NCBI GenBank assembly: GCA_017548765.1
Contig: JAFYZH010000087.1
Location: 1-38,162 of the forward strand
Reading direction: 5' to 3'
Source of the DNA: Lachnospiraceae bacterium
GTDB taxonomy: Bacteria > Bacillota > Clostridia > Lachnospirales > Lachnospiraceae
Length of the DNA: 38,162 nt
Positions 1-6,350 of this stretch are shown piece after piece. The notes beneath the pieces are model-generated. The model saw only the letters and a program-made list of their open reading frames with translations, searched no databases and was not told the DNA's origin. Position 1 is the first letter of the stretch. Each line of letters opens with the position of its first letter. The translations under genes and the position numbers were made by a program.

Positions 1-912
1 ACGGAAAATGCGATCGCTAACTATGCACATGAGAAACTTAGCGAGGGATACGACACTTCCGTCAATGAAGCAGATTTCCGTGTGGCACGCGGATCCTATT
101 TCCTGGTCCTGAAGGACAAATATGACGATACGGACGAAGCGCAGCGCGCGAAAGACGTATTGGCAGCGGTCCAGGCGGAATACGAGGAGAAGGATAAAAA
201 GATCGAGGATGTCGACTTCGATAAGATCGCTGATGAATTCTCCGATAAAGATGAGACTGTAACACCGACGACCGAAGCAGGCGAGACGGCCGCAGAAGGC
301 GAAACGACTGCAGCTGCCGAGGAAAAGCACTTGATCAAGGTGTATGGATATAAAAATACGACCATCTATATCGGCGGTAGCACTGGCAAACTGGCCGAGG
401 CAGCAAAAGATCTCGCTGTGGGTACGTTCGCGCAGACGGAAGACGATAATTACATCTACATTGTGTATGTAAGTGAGCCTACCGATGAGGACGCAACGCA
501 CTCCAGGATCCATTCGGAGATACACTCGCGTAAGGAAGCGAAGTTTGCAGAAAGGTATGCAGAACTGCTGAAGGATGCTCCGAAGATCGAGGTGAAAGAC
601 TCCACCTATGATAAGAACTTCGTTTACCAGGAGATCGCTTATCCTACGACAGAGGCACCTTCTACCGAAGAGCCTACGACTGAGGCGGCTACTGAAGAAG
701 TGACGACTGCTGAAGCTACGACGGTTGAGGATACCACCGCCGAGGCTACAACAGAAGAAGAAACGACCGAAGAGGCAGCAACGGAAGAGGCTTCAACTGA
801 GGCAGAAATCAAAGATGCGACGTCCGAGGAAGTACCGGCTGAGGAGACCTCTGCGGAGACCTCTGCAGAGGCAGAAGAGCCCACCGAAGCAACAACGGTG
901 GTTGAAGAGTGA
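1..912 (+). CDS. C-terminal part of a secreted foldase-like (PrsA/SurA-type) protein
   Basis: The reading frame is open from base 1, so the true start lies outside the window; GTG at 82 is internal. The visible 303 residues contain a segment (about residues 105-165) resembling the end of a parvulin-type peptidyl-prolyl isomerase domain (VGTFAQTEDDNYIYIVYVSE, then a charged helix EAKFAERYAELLKDAPKIEV, as in PrsA C-termini). The last ~90 residues are a Thr/Glu/Ala-rich low-complexity tail of TTEA-type repeats, probably disordered. By family knowledge such proteins are exported and assist folding outside the membrane. A foldase gene near hup/rqcP/divIC is a familiar order in Clostridia, which supports the call. 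The N-terminal signal sequence and most of the domain are not visible, so the assignment is moderate; another extracellular protein with a similar tail is possible. Confidence 0.6.
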   Translation, partial: TENAIANYAHEKLSEGYDTSVNEADFRVARGSYFLVLKDKYDDTDEAQRAKDVLAAVQAEYEEKDKKIEDVDFDKIADEFSDKDETVTPTTEAGETAAEGETTAAAEEKHLIKVYGYKNTTIYIGGSTGKLAEAAKDLAVGTFAQTEDDNYIYIVYVSEPTDEDATHSRIHSEIHSRKEAKFAERYAELLKDAPKIEVKDSTYDKNFVYQEIAYPTTEAPSTEEPTTEAATEEVTTAEATTVEDTTAEATTEEETTEEAATEEASTEAEIKDATSEEVPAEETSAETSAEAEEPTEATTVVEE

Positions 913-984
913 TAATATGCCCGTAAAATGTCCGTTTTTCAAGGCTTTTTCAGCATTTTCCGCTGTAAAACTTGACGGAAATAC

Positions 985-1013
985 TTGAATGGTCGGGGAA
1001 TGTGTGATATAAT
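985..1013 (+). promoter_or_regulatory. sigma-A promoter for hup-rqcP
   Basis: TTGAAT at 985-990 and TATAAT at 1008-1013 are separated by exactly 17 bp, with TGTG just upstream of the -10. Transcription would start near 1020, giving a leader of about 55 nt before hup. Confidence 0.8.
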
Positions 1014-1027
1014 ACGGGGCGTATGGG

Positions 1028-1045
1028 CGTGAAAGTGCTTTCACG
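1028..1045 (+). promoter_or_regulatory. Palindrome just downstream of the hup start site
   Basis: CGTGAAAG-TG-CTTTCACG is a perfect 8+8 bp inverted repeat with a 2-bp centre, located about 15 bp after the -10 box. The position fits either an operator (dimeric repressor) or a 5' hairpin in the hup leader. No regulator is identified. Confidence 0.5.
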
Positions 1046-1074
1046 TACAAAAAATACAATTGGAGGAATGATCC

Positions 1075-1350
1075 ATGAATAAGAAAGAATTAGTAGCTGC
1101 AGTTGCAGCAAAGAGCGAATTGTCTCAGAAGGATGCTGAGAAGGCATTAAAGGCTGTATTTGATGTTGTTACCGCAGAGCTTGTAGCTGGCCAGAAGGTA
1201 GCTGTTCCCGGTTTCGGTACATTCGAAGTAGCTCATAAGGAAGCTAGAACCGGCCGCAACCCTAAGACTAAGGAAACCATCAAGATCGCTGCTTCTAACG
1301 CAGCTAAGTTCAAGGCAGCTAAGGCTTTGAAGGATTCTCTTAACGCTTAA
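1075..1350 (+). CDS. hup: HU family DNA-binding protein
   Basis: This encodes the histone-like nucleoid protein HU, which binds and bends DNA as a dimer. The 91-residue product has the family's usual length (about 90) and full architecture: N-terminal helical dimerisation part starting MNKKELVAAVA, the VPGFGTFEV turn, and the DNA-contacting arm with RTGRNPKT around residues 61-68. ATG at 1075 is preceded by GGAGG at about 1062. The gene is codon-biased toward a highly expressed style (many AAG, GCT, GCA codons) and has its own consensus promoter. Its stop codon overlaps the rqcP start by one base, so the two are translationally coupled. Confidence 0.97.
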   Translation: MNKKELVAAVAAKSELSQKDAEKALKAVFDVVTAELVAGQKVAVPGFGTFEVAHKEARTGRNPKTKETIKIAASNAAKFKAAKALKDSLNA

Positions 1351-1604
1351 TGAGATTAGACAAATATTTAAAGGTTTCCCGTCTGATAAAGAGGAGGACC
1401 GTTGCGAATGAAGCCTGCGACGCAGGCCGCGTGAGCATCAACGGTAAGGTCGCGAAAGCATCACAGGAAGTGAAGGCCGGCGACATCATCTCCATCGGTT
1501 TCGGACAGAAAACCGTTGAAGTCGAGGTTTTGGAGGTCACGGAAGTCGTTCGTAAGGACGAGGCAAAGGAAATGTTCCGTTTGCTTCCTACCAGCCAGAA
1601 CTAG
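1350..1604 (+). CDS. rqcP: S4-domain ribosome quality control protein RqcP (YabO)
   Basis: The 84-residue protein is a single S4 RNA-binding domain: MRLDKYLKVSRLIKRRTVANE at the N-terminus, then AGRVSINGKVAKASQEVKAGD, the classical S4 signature. RqcP/YabO proteins of Firmicutes act with RqcH on stalled 50S subunits to add C-terminal alanine tails (established for Bacillus subtilis). The ATG overlaps the hup stop (TAATG), so translation probably depends on coupling. In sporulating relatives the next genes are yabP and yabQ; here the gene is followed directly by a terminator. Confidence 0.93.
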   Translation: MRLDKYLKVSRLIKRRTVANEACDAGRVSINGKVAKASQEVKAGDIISIGFGQKTVEVEVLEVTEVVRKDEAKEMFRLLPTSQN

Positions 1605-1612
1605 ATGGAATA

Positions 1613-1641
1613 AAGGGGGTGCCCTTGGGGCACTCCCTTTT
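1613..1641 (+). terminator. Terminator after rqcP
   Basis: A GC-rich stem (GGGGGTGCC / GGCACTCCC around a CTTGG loop) is followed by TTTTAT. It closes the hup-rqcP transcript. Confidence 0.8.
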
Positions 1642-2148
1642 ATATTGCCCCGCGAACCCTGTTCCCGGCGGGGTTTCTCTTCATATATGTGCTCCCGCGG
1701 CGGACAGTTCGCTGCGCGGTGAAAAACATTCCGCTCATGTCAAAGCCGGATCTCGCGGGCCCGCTTCGATTGAGTCCGTTTTCTGATGAAAACGCCCTCA
1801 ACTTGCGCAAAAACCGGTCTCGGAGACACGGTTTTTGCCGCGGATCCGGCTTTTCATTCGCGGGTTTTTCATCCGCTCGTTCACATGCCGCCGGGTGAGC
1901 GCATATATACAGCGATACGCCGGAAACAGGCGTCGCGGCGATACACATCGAAGGGAGTACCTCAGGGGCACTCCCTTTATTCTTGGGAGAAGAGGGAGAG
2001 AAGAATTCCTGGAGGGCAAAAGGGGTAGAAACTTTCGCTTTTTGGAAAAAATCTGGTTTTGATGTGGGAAGAGAGGTCGTGCTGGGGTGTATTTGGGAGT
2101 GGTTTGGTGGGAATATACAATATGTAGTGGTAAATTCGTAAAAACCTC
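1642..2148. other. Gene-free gap with repeated hairpins between rqcP and divIC
   Basis: No convincing CDS was found; the open frames on both strands have no family features or good ribosome binding sites. The stretch is rich in hairpins: CCCCGC/GCGGGG at about 1638-1663; AAAAACCG/CGGTTTTT around 1810-1837; CGCC/GGCG in 1916-1940; and a terminator-like stem AAGGGAGT/ACTCCCTT at 1951-1978 followed by TTTAT. The last stem resembles the rqcP terminator in sequence, as if the terminator region was duplicated. From 1982 to 2140 the DNA is purine-rich with nothing recognisable. In spore formers this gap usually carries yabP and yabQ. Confidence 0.55.
1951..1981 (+). terminator. Second terminator-like hairpin
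   Basis: The perfect arms AAGGGAGT / ACTCCCTT enclose a loop that can pair further (CC/GG), followed by TTTAT. It resembles the terminator at 1613-1641. No gene ends directly before it. Confidence 0.55.
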
Positions 2149-2177
2149 TTGAAATTGTAGTTGCATTGATATATACT
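2149..2177 (+). promoter_or_regulatory. Promoter for divIC
   Basis: TTGAAA at 2149-2154 and TATACT at 2172-2177 have a 17-bp spacer. The start site would be near 2184, about 64 nt before the divIC ATG. Confidence 0.75.
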
Positions 2178-2247
2178 GAATGTGGAGTTTTGTAATTTTC
2201 GTTCATCGTCAGAGAAACTGCTACACGATAGAAAGGAGGCATGGGCC

Positions 2248-2613
2248 ATGGCGAATAATAAACGCCGTAAGCGTCGTAAAAGGACCGGAATGCGAAAGCT
2301 GCCGCTCTTGATCGTTGCCATGGTTGCTGTAGTCCTCAGTGTGGCGATCTACTCGCAGAGAGAAGACCTGCTGCATAAGTCGTCGTTGCAGGATGAGCGT
2401 ATCCGTGATCTGGAACTGCAGATACAAAAAGAGGAGATCCGCCGGGCGGAGATCCTGGATTATGAGAATTATGTGAATTCTCCGCAGTTTGTCGAGGATA
2501 AGGCGCGCGAGAAGTTCGGCCTCGTTTACGAAGATGAGGTGATCATTCGCGAAGGAAAAGAAAAAGAGTGGGTGGAACCGCCGACACAGAGCGCTTCCGC
2601 ATCAGGAGAATAA
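2248..2613 (+). CDS. divIC: Septum formation initiator, DivIC/FtsB family
   Basis: The 121-residue bitopic protein has a very basic cytosolic N-terminus (NNKRRKRRKRTGMRK), one TM segment at about residues 18-36, and an extracellular coiled coil (SLQDERIRDLELQIQKEEIRRAEI), then the YVNSPQFVEDKAREKFGLVYEDE region typical of DivIC/FtsB. The family works with FtsL and DivIB/FtsQ in the divisome. ATG at 2248 is chosen because AGGAGG lies at 2234-2239 with an 8-base gap; the frame is open further upstream, but that part overlaps the promoter. A nearer ATG at 2241 is out of frame. Confidence 0.88.
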   Translation: MANNKRRKRRKRTGMRKLPLLIVAMVAVVLSVAIYSQREDLLHKSSLQDERIRDLELQIQKEEIRRAEILDYENYVNSPQFVEDKAREKFGLVYEDEVIIREGKEKEWVEPPTQSASASGE

Positions 2614-2623
2614 AGCTTTTCGC

Positions 2624-2658
2624 TGTCGCTTTTGTGGTTTCCCAAGGGCGACAGTTTT
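2624..2658 (+). terminator. Terminator after divIC
   Basis: CTGTCGC / GCGACAG stem (7 bp) with a long loop, followed by TTTTG. Confidence 0.65.
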
Positions 2659-2667
2659 GCATTTACG

Positions 2668-2700
2668 GCGCCCGGATACCGGCAGGTACCGGGTGCTTTT
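2668..2700 (+). terminator. Strong second terminator after divIC
   Basis: GCGCCCGG..TACC pairs with GGTACCGGGTGC around a GGCA loop and is followed by TTTT. It lies directly after the first stem, so the divIC unit is well insulated from the next gene. Confidence 0.75.
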
Positions 2701-2728
2701 GTATATAGCCCGAAGTAGGAAGGGCTTT

Positions 2729-2753
2729 TGACGGCATCCGCCGGATGGCGTCA
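2729..2753 (+). promoter_or_regulatory. Hairpin in the leader of the YczE-like gene
   Basis: TGACGGCATCC / GGATGGCGTCA pairs at 10 of 11 positions around GCC and ends just before the purine-rich ribosome binding region of the gene at 2765. A smaller stem (AGCCC/GGGCT) lies directly upstream at 2707-2726. No promoter was recognised between the divIC terminators and this gene. Confidence 0.4.
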
Positions 2754-2764
2754 GAAAGGGAAGC

Positions 2765-3418
2765 ATGAGACAGAAGATCATCATCGGATGGCTGCGCATC
2801 GTAGCGGGGCTGTTCGTATTCGCGTTCGGCGTACATTTGACGATCTACGCCAATATCGGCCTGGCGCCGTGGGATTGCCTCGGAATGGGGATATCCTATC
2901 ATACGCCCTTCAATTACGGCGTTTCCATGACACTGATGGCGCTGGCGATCCTGGTGATCGACGTATGTATGAAAGAACGGATCGGCTACGGCACCATCAT
3001 CGATGCGTTGCTGACGGGGAATTTCGTCCAGTTGTTTAACAGTTTCAATCCTCTGGCGGAAAATGATAACCTTTGGCTCGGCATCGCGATCATGCTGGGA
3101 GGCTTCGTTTTCATGGCGTTCGGCATGGCGATCTATATGAAGAGCGAACAGGGCTGTGGCCCGAGGGATGCGCTTTTAGTCGGGCTTGGTAAACGCCTGC
3201 CGAAGCTTCCGATCGGCCTCGTCGAGATCATCCTGTGGGCGATGGTCCTCCTGGTCGGCTGGCTCCTGGAAGGCCCGGTCGGCATTGGCACGTTGATCAG
3301 TACCTTCGGCGCCGGTCTCGTGCTTCAGGCAGTCTACATCGTGATCCGTTTTGAACCTCGAAAACTGAAGCACCGGGATCTGTGGGAAACCACAAAACAG
3401 TTACGAAACGGGAAATGA
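2765..3418 (+). CDS. YczE/YitT-like integral membrane protein
   Basis: The 217-residue protein is hydrophobic with about five TM segments (roughly residues 8-28, 50-68, 102-122, 150-168, 175-195). It carries family-typical features: GLAPWDCLGMGIS near residue 33, where the 'APWD' turn follows TM1, and EQGCGPRDALLVGLGKRLPKLPIG around residue 127. Members of the YczE/YyaS/YitT group are uncharacterised membrane proteins in most Firmicutes. ATG at 2765 follows GAAAGGGAAGC. It stands alone between the divIC terminators and the transporter promoter. Function is unknown. Confidence 0.8.
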   Translation: MRQKIIIGWLRIVAGLFVFAFGVHLTIYANIGLAPWDCLGMGISYHTPFNYGVSMTLMALAILVIDVCMKERIGYGTIIDALLTGNFVQLFNSFNPLAENDNLWLGIAIMLGGFVFMAFGMAIYMKSEQGCGPRDALLVGLGKRLPKLPIGLVEIILWAMVLLVGWLLEGPVGIGTLISTFGAGLVLQAVYIVIRFEPRKLKHRDLWETTKQLRNGK

Positions 3419-3434
3419 ATCCGGCCGTTTTTTT
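3406..3434 (+). terminator. Weak terminator after the YczE-like gene
   Basis: AAACGG / CCGTTT (6 bp) encloses the stop codon and is followed by TTTT. The stem is short. Confidence 0.45.
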
Positions 3435-3437
3435 GCG

Positions 3438-3466
3438 TTGACACATTTCGCGGACTGTGCTATAAT
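3438..3466 (+). promoter_or_regulatory. Consensus sigma-A promoter for the transporter gene
   Basis: TTGACA at 3438-3443 and TATAAT at 3461-3466 with a 17-bp spacer; both boxes are perfect consensus. It probably drives the transporter and the downstream kinase-like gene. Confidence 0.9.
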
Positions 3467-3504
3467 CACACCTGTTTTTTAAAAAAACAAAAAGAGGCAT
3501 ACCT

Positions 3505-4857
3505 ATGATCATAGCGCAGATTATTGCGATACTTATATTCCTCGGAATGTTCATCATGATCATTCTGGATAAAATCGAAAGACATTATGTGGCGCTCGGA
3601 AGCGCCCTGCTGATGCTCGTCCTCACCTTTGGATTATGTTTGCAGGACGGCGCGGCCATACTGAGGACGCTCGCCTTCGGGGACTTTTTCAAACGGGATT
3701 TCTGGTATCAGGTCGAAGAGAGCGAGAGCGCAGGCATCAACTGGGCCACGATCCTCTTCATCGCCGGCATGATGCTGATGGTGGAGGGCATGGCCAGATC
3801 CGGCTTCTTCCGCTGGCTTTGCATGAAGATCGCCTTCCTCGTAAAATGCAGGACGATCCCGATCTTTATCACGTTTACGATCATGGCGGCGGTGCTGTCC
3901 ATGTTTATCGATAGTATAACCGTCATCATGTTTCTCGCCGCCGTGACGGTCGAACTGGCGAAACTGTTGAAATTCCATCCGGTCCCGATGATCCTCGCCG
4001 AGATCTTTTGCGCGAACTTAGGCGGCAGCGCCACGATGTGCGGAGATCCGCCGAACATCATCATCGGAACGTCCCTGGGCTTTTCTTTCTTTGACTTTCT
4101 GGAAAATACCGGTCTGGTGGCGGGTATCAGCCTCGTCGTATCTGTGATCTTCCTGTACTTTGCGTTCCGAAAGGAACTGAATGCAGGACAGGGTGCGAAA
4201 GTCGACCTGGCGGATCTTCCGAAACCTTCGGAGGCGATCAAAGATAAAAGAGGGTTTGTGATCAGCAGTATCATCTTCGGTTGTGCGGTCGTGCTTTTGA
4301 TCACGCATTCCATGACGCACCTTACGGTCGCGACCATCGGTTTGTTCGTCGGCGTGGTCACGCTGCTTGCATCCGGAAAACACGCACTCCGCTTGCTGAA
4401 GAAGGTCGATTATAAGACGCTGCTGTTCTTCACCGGCCTGTTTGTCGTCGTCAGCGGCTTGGAAGAAACGCAGATCCTGGAACGGATCGCCCGATTTATC
4501 GAGAATATCAGCGGCGGTAACATACGGCTCATGATCGTCATCATTATGTGGGTATCTGCGATCGCAAGTGCTTTCGTGGACAATATCCCCTTTGCGGCGA
4601 CGATGGTGCCGGTCATCAAAAATCTGTCCGAGGCCTCCGGGATACCGGTCGCCACGCTGGCCTGGACATTGGCCATCGGAACGGACATTGGCGGAAGCGC
4701 AACGCCGATCGGAGCCTCCGCAAATGTAGTCGGAACCGCCGTTTCGGTGAAGAACGGCTATCCGATCAGTTGGGGGAGATACTGCAGGAAACTGGTTCCT
4801 GCTACGATCATCGTATTGATCATTTCGACAGGATACCTATTCATTCGGTTCACTTGA
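3505..4857 (+). CDS. ArsB/NhaD-type (IT superfamily) ion transporter
   Basis: This 450-residue polytopic membrane protein has about 11-12 TM segments. Two hairpin-loop signatures of the ion transporter superfamily are visible: GGSATMCGDPPNIIIG from residue 173 and GGSATPIGASANVVG from residue 396, in the two pseudo-symmetric halves, plus SMFIDSITVIMFL and SAFVDNIPFAATMVP. Family members transport anions such as arsenite, or act as Na+/H+ antiporters or dicarboxylate carriers; the sequence alone does not decide the substrate. A linker between the halves (about residues 230-250) is charged. There is no arsR, arsC or arsenic-linked neighbour, so an arsenic role is not supported by context. The kinase-like gene follows after 15 nt. 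Confidence 0.85.
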   Translation: MIIAQIIAILIFLGMFIMIILDKIERHYVALGSALLMLVLTFGLCLQDGAAILRTLAFGDFFKRDFWYQVEESESAGINWATILFIAGMMLMVEGMARSGFFRWLCMKIAFLVKCRTIPIFITFTIMAAVLSMFIDSITVIMFLAAVTVELAKLLKFHPVPMILAEIFCANLGGSATMCGDPPNIIIGTSLGFSFFDFLENTGLVAGISLVVSVIFLYFAFRKELNAGQGAKVDLADLPKPSEAIKDKRGFVISSIIFGCAVVLLITHSMTHLTVATIGLFVGVVTLLASGKHALRLLKKVDYKTLLFFTGLFVVVSGLEETQILERIARFIENISGGNIRLMIVIIMWVSAIASAFVDNIPFAATMVPVIKNLSEASGIPVATLAWTLAIGTDIGGSATPIGASANVVGTAVSVKNGYPISWGRYCRKLVPATIIVLIISTGYLFIRFT

Positions 4858-4872
4858 TGAAAAGGAGGTTTT

Positions 4873-5472
4873 ATGTCTCAGTTCATTATTTCGGTCGGCC
4901 GTGAGTTCGGAAGCGGCGGCCGCGTCATCGCAGAAGCACTCGCCGCGCGGTTCAATGTGCCTTTATATGACCGCCATCTGATCACGAAGATCGCGGAAGA
5001 TATGGGCATGACGGAAGAGCAGGTGGAGAAATACAACGAGGTGCCGAAATTCAAATTTCTCTCCCGGACGGTAAACGGTTACAGCAATTCGATCGAAGAT
5101 CATATTGCCGATATGCAGTTTGAGATCTTGGAGGAGAAGGCGAAGAGCGGCGAGTCTTTCGTTGTGGTCGGAAGATGCTCCGAGATGAAGCTGAAGCATT
5201 ATCCCGCGCTGATCTCCCTGTTTATCCACGGTGACATGGAAGTGAAGACCGAACGTGTTATGAGGGTCTACGACCTGGATCGGGATGAGGCGAAGAAACT
5301 GATCCTGAAGAAGGATAAAAAGAGAAAACGCTACCACGACGATCATTGCGAAGGCAAATGGGGCGACTCCCGCTTTTACGATCTGTCGATCAACAGTTCA
5401 CGGCTCGGCATCGATACGACCGTGGATGTGCTGGAAGCATATATCAGGACGCGCATCGCGGCCATGCAGTAA
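4873..5472 (+). CDS. Cytidylate kinase-like family protein
   Basis: The 199-residue protein starts with SVGREFGSGGRVIAEALAARF, the P-loop type seen in the cytidylate-kinase-like family. It continues with LYDRHLITKIAE and ESFVVVGRCSEMKL, where the general NMP-kinase fold places the lid/CORE elements, and a basic stretch KKDKKRKRYHD around residue 140. The canonical Cmk of housekeeping pathways is longer and different, so nucleotide substrate is uncertain. AAAGGAGG lies just before ATG 4873. It sits 15 nt behind the transporter in an apparent two-gene operon that ends at a strong terminator. Confidence 0.8.
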   Translation: MSQFIISVGREFGSGGRVIAEALAARFNVPLYDRHLITKIAEDMGMTEEQVEKYNEVPKFKFLSRTVNGYSNSIEDHIADMQFEILEEKAKSGESFVVVGRCSEMKLKHYPALISLFIHGDMEVKTERVMRVYDLDRDEAKKLILKKDKKRKRYHDDHCEGKWGDSRFYDLSINSSRLGIDTTVDVLEAYIRTRIAAMQ

Positions 5473-5486
5473 ATAGAGAAAACAAA

Positions 5487-5519
5487 ACGGGGGCGCCCTT
5501 TGGGGGCGTCCCCGTATTT
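5487..5519. terminator. Bidirectional terminator between convergent genes
   Basis: ACGGGGGCGCC pairs with GGCGTCCCCGT around a short loop. On the plus strand it is followed by ATTTA; read from the minus strand it is followed by GTTTTGTTTT, so it probably also stops the rubrerythrin transcript. Confidence 0.75.
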
Positions 5520-5539
5520 ATGTGTTTATAATTGATCGA

Positions 5540-6085
5540 TCAGCTGAAGTAACGATCCAGGAAGCCCTGGAATGCCTTGCCGTGACGAGCTTCGTCCTTC
5601 GCCATCTCATGAACGGTGTCATGGATCGCATCGAGGTTCAGCTTCTTCGCGCGCATAGCCAGATCAAGCTTGCCGGCGGTAGCGCCGTTCTCGGCAGCAA
5701 CACGCTTCTGCAGGTTCTCCTTCGTGCTGGAACTTACAACTTCGCCGAGGAGCTCTGCGAACTTCGCAGCGTGCTCAGCCTCTTCGTAAGCAGCCTTCTC
5801 CCAGTACATACCGATCTCAGGATAACCCTCGCGGAATGCAGCTCTCGCCATAGCCAGATACATGCCGACTTCCGTGCATTCGCCGGTGAAGTTGTCACGC
5901 AGATCTTTGATGATGTCTTCAGGGGTGTTTACCTTACCGATGCCGATCTCGTGCTCGCAAGCCCAGGACATCTCCTCTACCAGTTCTTTGAATTTTTCAG
6001 CGGGTGCCATGCAGATGGGGCACTTCTCGGGCGGAGTGTCGCCTTCATGTACATATCCGCAGATCTCACATACAAATTTAGCCAT
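5540..6085 (-). CDS. rbr: Reverse rubrerythrin (N-terminal rubredoxin, C-terminal diiron domain)
   Basis: The 181-residue protein begins with a rubredoxin-type iron site (C6, C9, C22, C25 in CEICGY...KCPIC), followed by a four-helix diiron domain with EC near residue 70, EEAEHAAKF and DEARHGKAF. This is the reversed domain order known from anaerobic clostridia, where such proteins reduce hydrogen peroxide and oxygen with electrons from NAD(P)H via partner proteins. It acts in the cytosol in oxidative stress defence. On the minus strand GGGAGG precedes the ATG. It is monocistronic between the terminator at 5487-5519 and a promoter at 6148-6176. Confidence 0.93.
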   Translation of the reverse strand: MAKFVCEICGYVHEGDTPPEKCPICMAPAEKFKELVEEMSWACEHEIGIGKVNTPEDIIKDLRDNFTGECTEVGMYLAMARAAFREGYPEIGMYWEKAAYEEAEHAAKFAELLGEVVSSSTKENLQKRVAAENGATAGKLDLAMRAKKLNLDAIHDTVHEMAKDEARHGKAFQGFLDRYFS

Positions 6086-6147
6086 AATTAGCCTCCCTTT
6101 TGGTTTTTAACACGATCATGATCTTCGAGTCAGATGATGTTTCAAGT

Positions 6148-6176
6148 ATGGTAGCACAAAACAGGAAAAAAGTCAA
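6148..6176 (-). promoter_or_regulatory. Promoter for the rubrerythrin gene
   Basis: On the minus strand TTGACT (6176-6171) and TACCAT (6153-6148) are separated by 17 bp, with a TGTGC extension before the -10. The leader is about 60 nt. No PerR-like palindrome was recognised. Confidence 0.65.
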
Positions 6177-6212
6177 TCTGAAAAGGGCAGATATGAACCT
6201 TTCTTTTGGGGG

Positions 6213-6261
6213 CAATGCATGTTATGCTTTGCGACAATGCATGATGTGCTTGCGACAATGC
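6213..6261 (+). repeat. Tandem direct repeats overlapping the permease promoter
   Basis: Two consecutive copies of a 21-22 bp unit (CAATGCATG...TTGCGA at 6213-6234 and 6235-6255) are followed by a partial third (CAATGC at 6256-6261). The word TTGCGACAATGC occurs at 6229-6240 and 6250-6261, exactly 21 bp (two helix turns) apart. The second copy covers the -35 box. This spacing suits binding sites for a tandem-dimer activator such as a response regulator (inference). Confidence 0.6.
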
Positions 6262-6278
6262 CCGGCATCCTGTATAAT
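6250..6278 (+). promoter_or_regulatory. Promoter for the FtsX-type permease
   Basis: TTGCGA at 6250-6255 and TATAAT at 6273-6278 with a 17-bp spacer. The weak -35 box lies inside the direct repeat, which suggests activation by a bound protein. Confidence 0.65.
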
Positions 6279-6350
6279 GTATTTGCCCCGTTTTGCAGGC
6301 GGACATAATGCCGCGCGGGACGAAGTTTGCAGGAAGTCAAGGGATTGATC

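Noticed and set aside
1640-2242. Minus-strand 200-codon open frame between rqcP and divIC
   Set aside because: Low-complexity Pro/Ser-rich translation, no ribosome binding site, runs through terminators and the divIC promoter.
3505-4857. Specific call as arsenite exporter
   Set aside because: The fold signatures cover many substrates and no arsenic genes are nearby.
5522-6091. Plus-strand 189-codon frame over the rubrerythrin gene
   Set aside because: It mirrors the rubrerythrin gene, whose rubredoxin cysteines and diiron ligands are clear on the minus strand.
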